From the NCBI GenBank assembly GCA_963759375.1, contig CAVWYY010000008.1, forward strand, positions 496,001 through 560,000: a stretch of 64,000 nucleotides of DNA, given 5' to 3'. The DNA is from DASSUW01 sp963759375 (GTDB lineage Bacteria; Actinomycetota; Thermoleophilia; Solirubrobacterales; Solirubrobacteraceae). The first letter of the stretch is position 1, and each line of letters starts with the position of its first letter. The notes beneath the pieces were generated by a model, which was given only the letters and a program-made list of their open reading frames with translations, was not told the DNA's origin and did not search any database. This document shows, piece after piece, positions 46,870 through 56,766 of the stretch. A program made the translations under genes and the position numbers.

Positions 46870-47544
46870 TCACAGGGTGCGGGCATAGGTGACGGCGACG
46901 ACCTCGCCGCAGCCGCCGGCGAGCAGCGCGCGTGCGCACGCGTCGAGGGTCGCGCCGGTCGTGTGCACGTCGTCGACGAGCAGCGCGCGGGCCGGCGGCG
47001 GCGCGCGCAGCTCGATCGCGAGGCGGCCGGCGCGGCGGCGCTGGGCGCGGGTGGCGCCGACCTGGCTCTCGCGGTCGCGCCGGTGCAGGCACGCGTGCGT
47101 TGGCAGGCCGAGCCGCGGGACGAGCGCGGCGGTGAGCTCGGCCGCCGGGTCGAACCCGCGGCGGCGCCGGCGGCCGGGGTGCGGCGGGACCGGGACGAGG
47201 ACGCCCGCGCGGAGGTCGCGGGGCAGGTTCGCGGCCACGTGCGCCGCCATCAGCGACGCGACCGGGAGCGCGCCACGGAACTTCAGGGCGGCGACGAGGT
47301 CGCGCGCGACGCCGTCGTACGCGAGCGGCGCCCACGCGCGGGCGAACGCCGCGCCGGCGGCCGGGCAGCCGCGCCGGTGCCTCGGCAACGCGCAGCGCGG
47401 GCACAGGCGGCGGGACAGCCACGGCAGCGCGCGCGTGCAGCCCGCGCAGAGGCGCAGATCGGCGCGGCCGAGCGCGACCCTGCACGCCACGCAGGCCGGC
47501 GGGACGAACACCGCCAACAGCTCGGATACGACTCTCAGGGCCAC
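46870..47544 (-). CDS. comF: ComF-family phosphoribosyltransferase-like protein
   Basis: A 224-residue protein with an N-terminal zinc-ribbon (CVACRVALGRADLRLCAGC, then CPRCALPRHRRGC) and a C-terminal PRTase domain whose PRPP motif is ALLVDDVHTTGATLDACA. ComF is needed for DNA uptake in competent bacteria, but in actinobacteria it is often present without a competence system. GTG 47544 has AGGG at a good distance; a TTG 16 codons upstream is weaker. Confidence 0.9.
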   Translation of the reverse strand: MALRVVSELLAVFVPPACVACRVALGRADLRLCAGCTRALPWLSRRLCPRCALPRHRRGCPAAGAAFARAWAPLAYDGVARDLVAALKFRGALPVASLMAAHVAANLPRDLRAGVLVPVPPHPGRRRRRGFDPAAELTAALVPRLGLPTHACLHRRDRESQVGATRAQRRRAGRLAIELRAPPPARALLVDDVHTTGATLDACARALLAGGCGEVVAVTYARTL

Positions 47545-47669
47545 GCCTTCACCCTGCCGGATCGCGTGTGACGGATCACCACGCAATCGCAACGTTTCGG
47601 TGACGATTTCGTGACCTGACGGTCGCGTGGCCCCGACGACGGCGCGCGAGGGGCGTCACACTGCGGCAC

Positions 47670-48473
47670 GTGCCCGTCGACACGTCGTGGACCTTCGCGC
47701 CCGTGGTGATCCTGTCGCTGATCGCCTACGGGGCCGTGTACGGCATGCGGTGGCGGACGGCGCGGCGGCAGGGCGGGGCGCGGGCGGCAGGGCGGGGCCG
47801 GGCGGCCTTGTGGGCGACCGGCATCGGCCTCCTGCTCGTCGCCCTGATCAGCCCGATCGACGTGCTCGGCGAGCAGTTCGCGACGTTCCACATGGTCCAG
47901 CACCTGCTGATCGCCGACCTCGCTCCGGTGGCGCTGATCCTCGGGCTCACGAAGTGGATCCTCCGGCCCGCGACCCGCCGCATCCAGTTCATCGAGCGCA
48001 AGGCCGGGCCGTTCGGGCACCCGGGGTTCGGGGTGATCGCGTACGTCGGGGTGATGTGGGCGTGGCACGTGCCCACGCTGTACGACGCGGCGCTGAAGCA
48101 CAGCCTCGTCCACGTCCTCGAGCACCTGTGCTTCGCCGCCGCCGGGCTCCTGTACTGGTGGCACCTGCTCAGCCCCATCCGCAGCCGCATGCGCCTGGCC
48201 GGGATGGGGCCGATCCTCTACATGGCGTCGACGAAGATCCTCGTCGGCTTCCTCGGCGTGCTGCTCGCCTTCTCGCCCGAGCTCCTCTACAGCTACGACT
48301 GGCCGGGCACCAAGTGGGGTCTGACCCCGCTCGACGACCAGCACGTGGCCGGGCTCGTGATGGCGCTCGAGCAGTCGATCGTGATGGGGATCGCGCTGGC
48401 CTACCTGTTCTTCCGGATGCTGTCGGAGTCCGAAGAGGCCGACCAGCGCGCGGAGCGCTACGGCGCCGTCTGA
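47670..48473 (+). CDS. CtaG-family cytochrome c oxidase assembly protein
   Basis: A 267-residue membrane protein of the caa3_CtaG family (PF09678) with about seven helices. Conserved histidines are in FATFHMVQHLLIADLAP, WAWHVPTLYDAAL, HVLEHLCFAAAGLLYWWHL and the C-terminal LDDQHVAGLVMALEQS. It is thought to help copper insertion into cytochrome oxidase. No oxidase subunit genes are adjacent. GTG 47670; the 3' end overlaps the convergent phosphotransferase gene by 16 bases. Confidence 0.9.
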   Translation: MPVDTSWTFAPVVILSLIAYGAVYGMRWRTARRQGGARAAGRGRAALWATGIGLLLVALISPIDVLGEQFATFHMVQHLLIADLAPVALILGLTKWILRPATRRIQFIERKAGPFGHPGFGVIAYVGVMWAWHVPTLYDAALKHSLVHVLEHLCFAAAGLLYWWHLLSPIRSRMRLAGMGPILYMASTKILVGFLGVLLAFSPELLYSYDWPGTKWGLTPLDDQHVAGLVMALEQSIVMGIALAYLFFRMLSESEEADQRAERYGAV

Positions 48474-49117
48474 GCCGGCTCCAGCCGGGCGAGCTCGCGC
48501 AGGTTGCGGAAGGCCCGCACGACCAGGGCGACGATCATCGCGCCCGCGACGGCCAAGACCGCGACGTCGAGCACCGACAGGCCCGCCACCGCCGGCGCCA
48601 CGCCGAGCGCGAGCGCCGAGTTCAGCGCGATCAGACCGACGCGCGCCTCGGTCGGGCCGAGCCGGCCGTAGCCGAGCGAGAACACGCCCAGCGCGTGCGT
48701 CTCGAGGTACGTGTTGATCGACAGCACGAGGTAGGCGATCACCAGGACGAGCCCGGTGGCCAGGAGCATGTACGGCGACAGCCCGAGGCCGATGCCGATC
48801 ACCGCGGTCGCGATCGCGTCGACGAGGTGGTCGAGGTAGTAGCCGTAGCGCGGCCGCTCGGAGCGGCGCACGCGTGCCAGCGTCCCGTCGAGCGAGTCCC
48901 CCAGCCAGTGCACGACGAGCAGGCCGCTGGCCGCCCACAGCCACACCGGGTCCTGGTTGGACAGCAGGTACGCGGCGGCGATGCCCAGCGCGGCGAGCAC
49001 GCCGAGCGCGGTCAGGTGGTCGGGCATCACCCAGCGCGGCAGGCGGCGGGCGATCCACTCCAGCACCCGCGCTTCCGGGCGGGCGAGGAGGAAGGTCTTC
49101 TCTCGTGGTGCGGTCAT
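48458..49117 (-). CDS. CDP-alcohol phosphatidyltransferase family protein
   Basis: A 219-residue membrane enzyme with the signature D-G-x2-A-R-x8-G-x3-D-x3-D seen in DSLDGTLARVRR...GYYLDHLVD (about 78-103) and six hydrophobic helices. It transfers a phospho-alcohol from a CDP-linked donor. Unlike PgsA it resembles the subgroup used for inositol, choline or ethanolamine head groups, but the acceptor cannot be told from sequence. ATG 49117 follows GGAGAGAT. Confidence 0.88.
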   Translation of the reverse strand: MTAPREKTFLLARPEARVLEWIARRLPRWVMPDHLTALGVLAALGIAAAYLLSNQDPVWLWAASGLLVVHWLGDSLDGTLARVRRSERPRYGYYLDHLVDAIATAVIGIGLGLSPYMLLATGLVLVIAYLVLSINTYLETHALGVFSLGYGRLGPTEARVGLIALNSALALGVAPAVAGLSVLDVAVLAVAGAMIVALVVRAFRNLRELARLEPAQTAP

Positions 49118-49183
49118 CGCGATCTCTCCTTGTTGACCGATGGTCAGCAGAGAGTACGCCGGGTTGTGGCCGTGGTTACACGG

Positions 49184-49375
49184 GGCGAACGTCAACGACT
49201 GCTGGGTAGGGGAGCGGAGAGCGATCGCCGCGGGTTGCGAGTGTCGAGTTTGTCGGCCATACGCCGATCAAGTCGACGATCGTCACGTTGATTCCCGTAG
49301 AGGGAACTAACTCGACAATCGCTGCCACGGCGCTGGGCCCTCAACCTCCCTACCCAGCCGCAGTTGACGTTCGCC
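49184..49375. repeat. Inverted-repeat element copy 3
   Basis: 192 bp with the same perfect 13-bp ends as copy 2 (GGCGAACGTCAAC/GTTGACGTTCGCC), extending to GCTGGGTAGGG on both sides. It shares with copy 2 AAGTCGACGATCGTC and GAGGGAACTAACTCGACA. Its internal hairpin reads TTGTCGGC/GCCGATCAA where copy 2 has TTGTCAGC/GCTGACAA. It fills 49118-49381 between two minus-strand genes. Confidence 0.8.
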
Positions 49376-49381
49376 GAGGGC

Positions 49382-50731
49382 TCAGCCCCCCAGCACGGCC
49401 CCATCCTCGATCCGCCGCGGCCCACTGACGGTCACGGTCCCGCGCACCACGACGCCCGATCCGAACGTCACGTCGCCCTCGACGGCGAGCCGCTCGCACT
49501 CCACCAGCGACGGCGCCCCCTCCGGAAACCGAGCGTCGAAGTCGCGCAGCAGCTTGTAGTGGTCGTCGTCGAGGTCGATCACCGGCGGCGTGCCGTCCCG
49601 CTCCGGCGCGAGCTCGACCCGCGCGTCGTCGAGCAGCGCGTAGGCGTCCGAGCGCAGCGCCAGCAGGTCCTCGGTCGTCTTGACCGGCGAGAAGCGCCGG
49701 CGCGACACCGCGATCGGCCGCGCGCCGTCGAACACCCCGATCGCCGCGCCCATCGCGGTCTCGAGCTGGAACACCTCGGGCGTGGACTTGTCGCCGGGGT
49801 CGACGGTCTTGCGATTGACGATCAACGGCAGGCCGAGCACGCCGTCCTGTTCGTCCATCACCCGGCGCAGCGCGCCGAGGTCGAGCCACAGGTTGTTGGT
49901 GTTCACGTAGCGGTGACGCGCGATGTCCTGCAGCGCGGCGAGGTCCTCCTCCGGCGTCTGCGCGGTCTCGCGCAGCAGGTAGCCGCCGCCGGGCACGCGG
50001 GCGATGTGGCCGCCCTTGCGGTCGGCCTCCGTGCGGCGCGTGACCTCCATCGCGAACGGGATCTCCTCGCGCGCGATCCAGGCGAGGATCCGCGGATCGA
50101 GCACCGCGCCGAGGTTGTCGGAGTTCGAGACGAACGCGTACCGATAGCCGCGCTCGAGCAGCGCGTCGAGCATCCCCGAGGTCAGCAGCGCCGTATACAC
50201 GTCGCCGTGGCCGGGCGGGCACCACTCGAGCGACGGGTCGTCCGGCCACTCGACCGGCTGCAGGCCGTCGACCAGCAGCTTGGGCTCCTTGTGCTGGACG
50301 AAGTCGAGCGGCACGTCGGACTCGAAGTCGCCGAGCGCGGCGAGGGCGTCGTCGTGCGTCCGGAACGAGTCCATCAGCACGAGCGGCACCCGCGCGCCCG
50401 AGCGCTCGCGCAGGCTCACGACCTGGCGGGCGATCACGTCGAGGAACGTCAGGCCGTCCTTCGCCTCGATCAGCGACTTGGCCTGCGTCATCCCCATGCT
50501 GGTGCCGAGGCCGCCGTTGAGCTTGAGCACCACGGCCTGGTCGAGCGGCGGGTCGCCCTCGGGGAGGTCGTCCAGCTGCTGCACCTCCTCGACCGGCTCG
50601 ATCTCGGACTCGGGGATCATCCCGGTCTCGCCCTCGGCGAGCTGCTCGTAGTAGTGCCGGAACGTCTCGATCGCCGCGTCGGGGAGCCCCTCGCGGCGCA
50701 TCTTCTCGACGCTCGCCTCCAGTCCGTCCAT
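49382..50731 (-). CDS. UTP--glucose-1-phosphate uridylyltransferase (UDPGP family)
   Basis: A 449-residue enzyme of the eukaryotic-type UDPGP family (PF01704), not the bacterial GalU type. It has the nucleotide-binding loop LKLNGGLGTSMGMTQAKSLIE (two short motifs, about 72-92), the uridine/sugar site EWCPPGHGDVYTAL, VSNSDNLGA and NTNNLWLDL, with a left-handed beta-helix C-terminus (GDVTFGSGVVVRGTVTV). It makes UDP-glucose for polysaccharides. ATG 50731 has AGGG 8 bases upstream; a GTG three codons earlier overlaps the previous stop. It is last in an operon with the decarboxylase and SAH-hydrolase paralogue. Confidence 0.92.
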   Translation of the reverse strand: MDGLEASVEKMRREGLPDAAIETFRHYYEQLAEGETGMIPESEIEPVEEVQQLDDLPEGDPPLDQAVVLKLNGGLGTSMGMTQAKSLIEAKDGLTFLDVIARQVVSLRERSGARVPLVLMDSFRTHDDALAALGDFESDVPLDFVQHKEPKLLVDGLQPVEWPDDPSLEWCPPGHGDVYTALLTSGMLDALLERGYRYAFVSNSDNLGAVLDPRILAWIAREEIPFAMEVTRRTEADRKGGHIARVPGGGYLLRETAQTPEEDLAALQDIARHRYVNTNNLWLDLGALRRVMDEQDGVLGLPLIVNRKTVDPGDKSTPEVFQLETAMGAAIGVFDGARPIAVSRRRFSPVKTTEDLLALRSDAYALLDDARVELAPERDGTPPVIDLDDDHYKLLRDFDARFPEGAPSLVECERLAVEGDVTFGSGVVVRGTVTVSGPRRIEDGAVLGG

Positions 50732-50736
50732 CGGCG

Positions 50737-51975
50737 TCACCCTACCCAGCCGCGGCGGTAGCGCTCCTGCTCCTCGTTGAGCGCGTCGATCCGCACGCCG
50801 AGCGACGCGAGCTTGAGCCCGGCCACCTCGCGGTCGATGGCCTCCGGCACCGGATGCACGCCCGGCGGCAGCTCGCCGCGCACGAGCTCCTCGGCGGCCA
50901 GCGCCTGCAGCGCGAACGAGATGTCCATGACCGAGGCGGGATGGCCCTCGGCCGCGGCCAGGTTGACGACACGGCCGGCGGCCAGCAGGTTCAGGCGCCG
51001 GTCGCCGAACGTGTACTGCTCGACGAGCGGGCGGACCTCGCGGACCGAGTCGGCTCGCTCGCGCAGCCCGGCGACGTCGATCTCGACGTCGAAGTGCCCG
51101 GCGTTGGCGAGCACCGTGCCGTCCTTCATGCGGTCGAAGTGCTCCTGCCGCAGCACGTCGCGGCCGCCGGTCACGGTGACCAGCACGTCGCCGCGCTCGG
51201 CCGCCTCCAGCGCCGGCATGACCTCGAAGCCCTCCATGCGGGCCTCGAGCGCGCGCAGCGGGTCGACCTCACAGATGATCACCGACGCACCGAGGCCGTG
51301 GGCCCGCAGGGCGATGCCCTTGCCGGTCCAGCCATAGCCGAGCACGACGAGCGTGCGCCCGGCGAGCAGCAGGTTGGTCGTGCGCAGGATGCCGTCGAGC
51401 GTCGACTGGCCGGTCCCGAAGCGGTCGTTGAAGCGCTCGGTGACCGCCTCGTTGACGGCCAGGACCGGGCAGGCCAGCTTCCCCTCTGCGTCCAGTGCGC
51501 GCAGCCGCACGAGTCCGGTGGTCGTCTCCTCGGTGCCGCCCAGCAGCCCGTCGAGCAGATCGGGCCGGGCGAGGTGCAGCGCGCTCAGCAGGTCGGCGCC
51601 GTCGTCGAGCGTGATGCGCGGCGCGCGGGCCACCACGGCGGCCACGTGGCCGGCCCAGGTGTCCGAGTCGGCGCCGCGCACCGCGTGGACCTCGCCGCCG
51701 TCGGCGGCCACCGCGGCGGCGACGTCGTCCTGGGTGGCGAACGGGTTCGAGGCGCAGAGCGCGACGTCGGCTCCGCCGGCCGCCAGCGTGCGCACGAGAT
51801 TCGCGGTCTCGGACGTCACGTGCAGACAGGCGCCGACCACCATGCCGTCGAGCGGACGCTCGGACGCGAAGCGCTCGCGGATCGAGCGCAGGACCGGCAT
51901 CTGCCCGTCGGCCCACTCGATCCGGGCCTCGCCCGCGGCAGCGAGCGCAGCGTCGGCGACGTCGGAGGCGGCCAT
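50737..51975 (-). CDS. Short-type S-adenosylhomocysteine hydrolase paralogue
   Basis: A 412-residue member of the SAH hydrolase family, of the short archaeal/Thermotoga type that includes S-inosylhomocysteine hydrolase. The substrate motif LHVTSETANLV, the GTEETTTGL block and the NAD site GYGWTGKGIALRA are present. The catalytic block, which in the family reads T-K-x-x-F-D-N-R-Y-G, is T-E-R-F-N-D-R-F-G here: one residue shorter, Lys changed to Glu, and Asp/Asn swapped. A genuine ahcY lies 2 kb away. It may act on another thioether nucleoside or be a non-hydrolytic NAD enzyme. ATGA overlap with the decarboxylase. Confidence 0.85.
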   Translation of the reverse strand: MAASDVADAALAAAGEARIEWADGQMPVLRSIRERFASERPLDGMVVGACLHVTSETANLVRTLAAGGADVALCASNPFATQDDVAAAVAADGGEVHAVRGADSDTWAGHVAAVVARAPRITLDDGADLLSALHLARPDLLDGLLGGTEETTTGLVRLRALDAEGKLACPVLAVNEAVTERFNDRFGTGQSTLDGILRTTNLLLAGRTLVVLGYGWTGKGIALRAHGLGASVIICEVDPLRALEARMEGFEVMPALEAAERGDVLVTVTGGRDVLRQEHFDRMKDGTVLANAGHFDVEIDVAGLRERADSVREVRPLVEQYTFGDRRLNLLAAGRVVNLAAAEGHPASVMDISFALQALAAEELVRGELPPGVHPVPEAIDREVAGLKLASLGVRIDALNEEQERYRRGWVG

Positions 51976-53327
51976 CAGCCGCGCAGACTACGACCCAGCG
52001 CCGCCACGAGGCGGTCGATGTCGGCCTCGGTGGTCGACCAGTTGGACACCGAGATGCGCGCCGCGGCGCGGCCCTGCCACACGGTGCCGCCGAACCACGC
52101 CTCGCCGCCCTCCTGCACGTCGGCGATCACGCGCTGCGTGGTGGCGTCGTCATCGCCGAAGCGCACGAGCACCTGGTTGATCACCACGTCGTTGAGCACC
52201 TCGGCCCCGTCGAGCTCGTCCATCGCGGCCGCGAGCCGCCGCGCCAGCGCGCAGCAGCGATCGACCAGCTCGGCCAGCCCGTCGCGGCCGAGCGAGCGCA
52301 GCGCCGCGTAGATCGGGATCGACCGCGCGCGGCGCGACATCTCGGGCGAGTAGTCGATCGGGTCGCGGCCGCCGCCCTGCGGCAGGTAGCTGGCGGTGAC
52401 GCCGATCGCCGAGCGCACGGCGTCGCGGTCGGCGACGATCGCCACGGCGCCGTCGTACGGGACGTTGAGCCACTTGTGCGCGTCGAGCGCCCACGAGTCG
52501 GCCCGCTCGGCGCCCGCGACGAGATGGCGCAGGCTCGGGCTGGCGGCGACCCACAGGCCGAACGCGCCGTCGACGTGCAGCCAGGCGCCCTGCTCGGCGG
52601 CGGCGTCGGCGATCGCGTCCAGCGGGTCGAACGCGCCGCTGTTGACCTCGCCCGCCTGGGCGCAGACGATCGTCGGCCCGTCGCCGAACGCGTCGCGCAG
52701 CGTCTCGGCGCGCATCGCGCCCTGGTCGTCGACGGGAACGCGCATCGGCGCTCCGAGGCCGGCGTAGCGCAGCGCCACGAGCAGCGACGCGTGGACCTGG
52801 TCGCCGGCGATCACCCGGATCGGCGGCGCGCCGGTCAGCCCGCGCTCCTCGACGTCCCAGCCCGCCCGGGCCAGCACCACGTGGCGGGCGGCGGCGATGC
52901 TCGTGAAGTTGGCCATCGTGGCGCCGGTGGTGAAGCCGACGGCCGCCGACGCCGGGAACCCGAGCGCCTCGAGCACCCACCGCTCGGCGACGGCCTCGAT
53001 CGCCGCCGCGGCGGGCGAGCTGACGCGGCTGAACGAGTTCTGGTCCCACGCCGACGTGAGCCAGTCGGCGCCGAGCGCGGCCGGCAGCGCGCCGCCGGTG
53101 ACAAAGCCGAAGTAGCGCGGGCCGGGGCTGGCGACGGTCGCCGGGCCGGCGACGGCGGCGAGCCGCTCGAGCACCGCCTCGGGGTCCTCGCCCGCGGCGG
53201 GCAGCGGCCCGTCGAGCGCCGCGACGGTGTCCTCGTAGGACGCCGCGGCACCCACGCGCCGCTCCGCGATGCCGGCGAGGTGCTCCTCGGCCAGCTCGGC
53301 AGCGCGGCGCAGTACAGGCGGACTCAC
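51975..53327 (-). CDS. PLP-dependent group II decarboxylase family protein
   Basis: A 450-residue PLP enzyme of the aromatic amino acid/glutamate decarboxylase family. It has SPGPRYFGFVTGGALPAAL near the N-terminus, GFTTGATMANFTSIAAARH for PLP phosphate binding, the Asp-Ala pair in LHVDGAFG and the Schiff-base Lys in DSWALDAHKWLNVPYD. The substrate could be an aromatic amino acid, glutamate or diaminobutyrate; the sequence alone does not decide. GTG 53327. It begins an apparent operon with the SAH-hydrolase paralogue and uridylyltransferase, following the LURP-one gene by 9 bp. Confidence 0.9.
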   Translation of the reverse strand: MSPPVLRRAAELAEEHLAGIAERRVGAAASYEDTVAALDGPLPAAGEDPEAVLERLAAVAGPATVASPGPRYFGFVTGGALPAALGADWLTSAWDQNSFSRVSSPAAAAIEAVAERWVLEALGFPASAAVGFTTGATMANFTSIAAARHVVLARAGWDVEERGLTGAPPIRVIAGDQVHASLLVALRYAGLGAPMRVPVDDQGAMRAETLRDAFGDGPTIVCAQAGEVNSGAFDPLDAIADAAAEQGAWLHVDGAFGLWVAASPSLRHLVAGAERADSWALDAHKWLNVPYDGAVAIVADRDAVRSAIGVTASYLPQGGGRDPIDYSPEMSRRARSIPIYAALRSLGRDGLAELVDRCCALARRLAAAMDELDGAEVLNDVVINQVLVRFGDDDATTQRVIADVQEGGEAWFGGTVWQGRAAARISVSNWSTTEADIDRLVAALGRSLRG

Positions 53328-53336
53328 GGGACGACC

Positions 53337-53942
53337 CTACCGGGCCTGCAGCGCGTCCATTCCGACGGCGATCGCCAGCACCAGGCGGCGATCGAGCGTC
53401 CGCCCGGCGTCGGGTGACATGTCGATGTCGTACACGTCGCGGAACGTGCCGATGCGGCGCCGGTGGTGGCCGAGCAGCTCGCCGTCCTCGCGCAGGAACT
53501 CGAAGTGGTACGGGATCGGCAGCCAGTCGGCGAAGTCCCCGACGTACGGGATGAACCCGACGAGCCGCCGGAACAGCGCCACGATCGGGTTCATCTCCTG
53601 CGCGGTCACGGTGCCGGACGGCGAGATGATCGCGTACGTCGAGCGGAACAGGCTCCGGCCGAACACCTTCTGGATCTCACCGATCTTGCCGCCGTCGGCC
53701 CCGGTGACGTCGTACGTCGCCTTCGGGTCGAACCGCTGCCGCGCCTTGATGCGCAGCAGCTCGGTCGACTTCGACTCATCCGTGTAGAAGCGGATGTCCT
53801 CCTTGAACTTGAAGCGCGCCTGCTCGACGAAGCAGAACGGCTCAGCACCGTCGTCCGCCAGCGAGAACTCGTAGCGGTTGATCACCATCGAGAACCGCTG
53901 GCGGAGCGTGAACCTCTCGTGCTGGTTTGGATCTACCAACAA
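53337..53942 (-). CDS. LURP-one-related (tubby-like) family protein
   Basis: A 201-residue protein with the beta-barrel pattern of the LOR family (PF04525): FTLRQRFSMVINRYEF, FVEQARFKFKEDIRFYTDESK, then GEIQKVFGRSLFRSTYAI and YDIDMSPDAG. Members resemble phospholipid scramblases; no catalytic role is known. It starts with TTG 53942, directly abutting the ahcY stop TAG, and the conserved N-terminal residues need this start. Strict linkage to ahcY suggests translational coupling. Confidence 0.82.
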   Translation of the reverse strand: MLVDPNQHERFTLRQRFSMVINRYEFSLADDGAEPFCFVEQARFKFKEDIRFYTDESKSTELLRIKARQRFDPKATYDVTGADGGKIGEIQKVFGRSLFRSTYAIISPSGTVTAQEMNPIVALFRRLVGFIPYVGDFADWLPIPYHFEFLREDGELLGHHRRRIGTFRDVYDIDMSPDAGRTLDRRLVLAIAVGMDALQAR

Positions 53943-55367
<1,425 letters not shown>

Positions 55368-55375
55368 GTGGGGGT

Positions 55376-55762
55376 TCACTCCGTCGTCGTCGTGAGGGGG
55401 GTCGCAGTCTGGGCCGCGGCGACGAGCAGCTTCTGGTGCTTCTGCTGCTCCCAGCTCATCCACTCCGCGGCCGGCACGTCGTCGGGACGCTCCGCCTTGG
55501 CCTCCAGCCACGCCTCGGTGGCGCCCCGCAGACCCGGGTCGCGCCGCAGGCGGGAGGCGAAGGCGATGTCGGACAGACCGATCTCGTGCTCGGCGAGCAG
55601 CTCGCGCAGGGTGCGCAGCCGCTGCAGCTCGGCGGGCCCGTAGAGGCGGTAGCCGGACGGCGAGCGGGCGGGCTCGACCAGCCCGACGCGCTCGACGTAG
55701 CGCAGCATGCGCGGCGACCAGCCGGTGGTCTCCGCCGCCTCGTGGATCGTCAGTGCGTCCAT
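55376..55762 (-). CDS. MerR-family transcriptional regulator
   Basis: A 128-residue regulator with an N-terminal MerR winged helix (LTIHEAAETTGWSPRMLRYVERVGLV, in two helices; then SPSGYRLYGPAELQRLRTLREL) and a short C-terminal helix without the cysteines of metal sensors. It is the first gene of the operon with ahcY and the LURP-one gene. Its promoter has a 19-bp spacer and a palindrome, the hallmark of MerR-activated promoters, so it probably regulates this operon in response to a methyl-cycle metabolite (inference). The leader between the -10 and ATG is only about 10 bases. Confidence 0.9.
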   Translation of the reverse strand: MDALTIHEAAETTGWSPRMLRYVERVGLVEPARSPSGYRLYGPAELQRLRTLRELLAEHEIGLSDIAFASRLRRDPGLRGATEAWLEAKAERPDDVPAAEWMSWEQQKHQKLLVAAAQTATPLTTTTE

Positions 55763-55771
55763 CTGGAGCGG

Positions 55772-55802
55772 AGTGTAGCGAACCCTGACACATCTGTGTC
55801 AA
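55772..55802 (-). promoter_or_regulatory. MerR-type promoter of the merR-ahcY operon
   Basis: On the minus strand TTGACA (55802-55797) and TACACT (55777-55772) are separated by 19 bp, two more than the optimum. The dyad TGACACA-GA-TGTGTCA (55801-55786) starts within the -35 box and runs into the spacer. Over-long spacers with a dyad are typical of promoters that MerR proteins activate by DNA untwisting. Confidence 0.68.
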
Positions 55803-55827
55803 GGTTGTATCCGTCACACTCATCGCC

Positions 55828-56766
55828 GTGAGTCACCCAGTTCTCGAGGTCCTCCAGACGCGCCTGCACAGCGGCTCGGAGCCCGGCGCGCGGACCGATC
55901 CGCACAAGGTCGCGGTCGTGCTCGAGGGCGGCGGAATGCGCGGCGTCGTGTCGGCGGGCATGACGGCGGCGCTCGAACGGCTCGGCCTGACCCGTTGCGT
56001 CGACCTCGTCGTGGGCTCCTCGGCGGGCGCGCTCAACGCCGCCGCGCTGCTCGGCGGAGTCGCCCAGCCGGCCGCGCGGATGTACCACACGGTGCTGGCG
56101 TCGCGGCGGTTCGTGAACCCGGTGCGCCTGCTGTTCGGGCGGCCCGCGCTCGACGTGCGCTTCGTCCTCGCGCACGCCGACGACGACCTCGACGCGGAGC
56201 GCCACCAGCGGACGATCTCCAGCCCGATCCCGCTGCACTGCGTGGCGCTCGACGTGGACACCGCGAGCTCGGTCGAGTTCACCGGGATGCGGACCAAGGA
56301 CGAGCTGTGGCAGGTGCTGCTCGCCACCACGCGGATGCCGTGGATCGGCGGCCCGCCGGTGCCGATCGGCGACCGCCGCTTCATCGACGGCGCGCTGGCC
56401 ACGCCGATCCCGATCTCGCTGGCCACCGCCCAGGGCGCGACGCACGTGCTCGTGCTGCAGACGCGCCCCTACGGCGTGCCGCGGTCGGCCGGCGGCCGGG
56501 TCGGCGAGGCGCTGATCGCCCGCCACCTGCGGCGGCTGAACCCCGCGCTCGAGGCGCTCTGGCACGGGCGCATCGAGGAGTACGAGAACCTCGTCGAGGA
56601 CATCGCCCGCCGGTCGCAGTCGCCGAACGGCGACGGACCGTACGTCTACGGCCTGCGCCCACCCGCGGGCACGCCGGTGGTGACGCAGCTCGAGCGCCGG
56701 CCGGAGGTGCTCGAGCGCGCGGCGCGCGACGCCCAGGACCTGGTCGAGCGTACGCTCGGCGAATGA
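55828..56766 (+). CDS. Patatin-like phospholipase
   Basis: A 312-residue serine lipase of the RssA/YjjU-like patatin family. It has the oxyanion hole VLEGGGMRG (about 30-38), nucleophile elbow GSSAG (about 63-67) and catalytic Asp in FIDGALATPIPI, in the DGA motif. It probably acts on membrane lipids from the cytoplasm. GTG 55828 lies 66 bp from the divergent MerR gene. Its stop overlaps the next reductase gene (ATGA). Confidence 0.92.
   Translation: MSHPVLEVLQTRLHSGSEPGARTDPHKVAVVLEGGGMRGVVSAGMTAALERLGLTRCVDLVVGSSAGALNAAALLGGVAQPAARMYHTVLASRRFVNPVRLLFGRPALDVRFVLAHADDDLDAERHQRTISSPIPLHCVALDVDTASSVEFTGMRTKDELWQVLLATTRMPWIGGPPVPIGDRRFIDGALATPIPISLATAQGATHVLVLQTRPYGVPRSAGGRVGEALIARHLRRLNPALEALWHGRIEEYENLVEDIARRSQSPNGDGPYVYGLRPPAGTPVVTQLERRPEVLERAARDAQDLVERTLGE

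Noticed and set aside
50737..50760. CTACCCAGCCGC, matching the terminal repeat of the inverted-repeat elements
   Set aside because: It encodes the last residues of the SAH-hydrolase paralogue (RGWVG) and has no partner end or GTTGAC nearby; probably chance.
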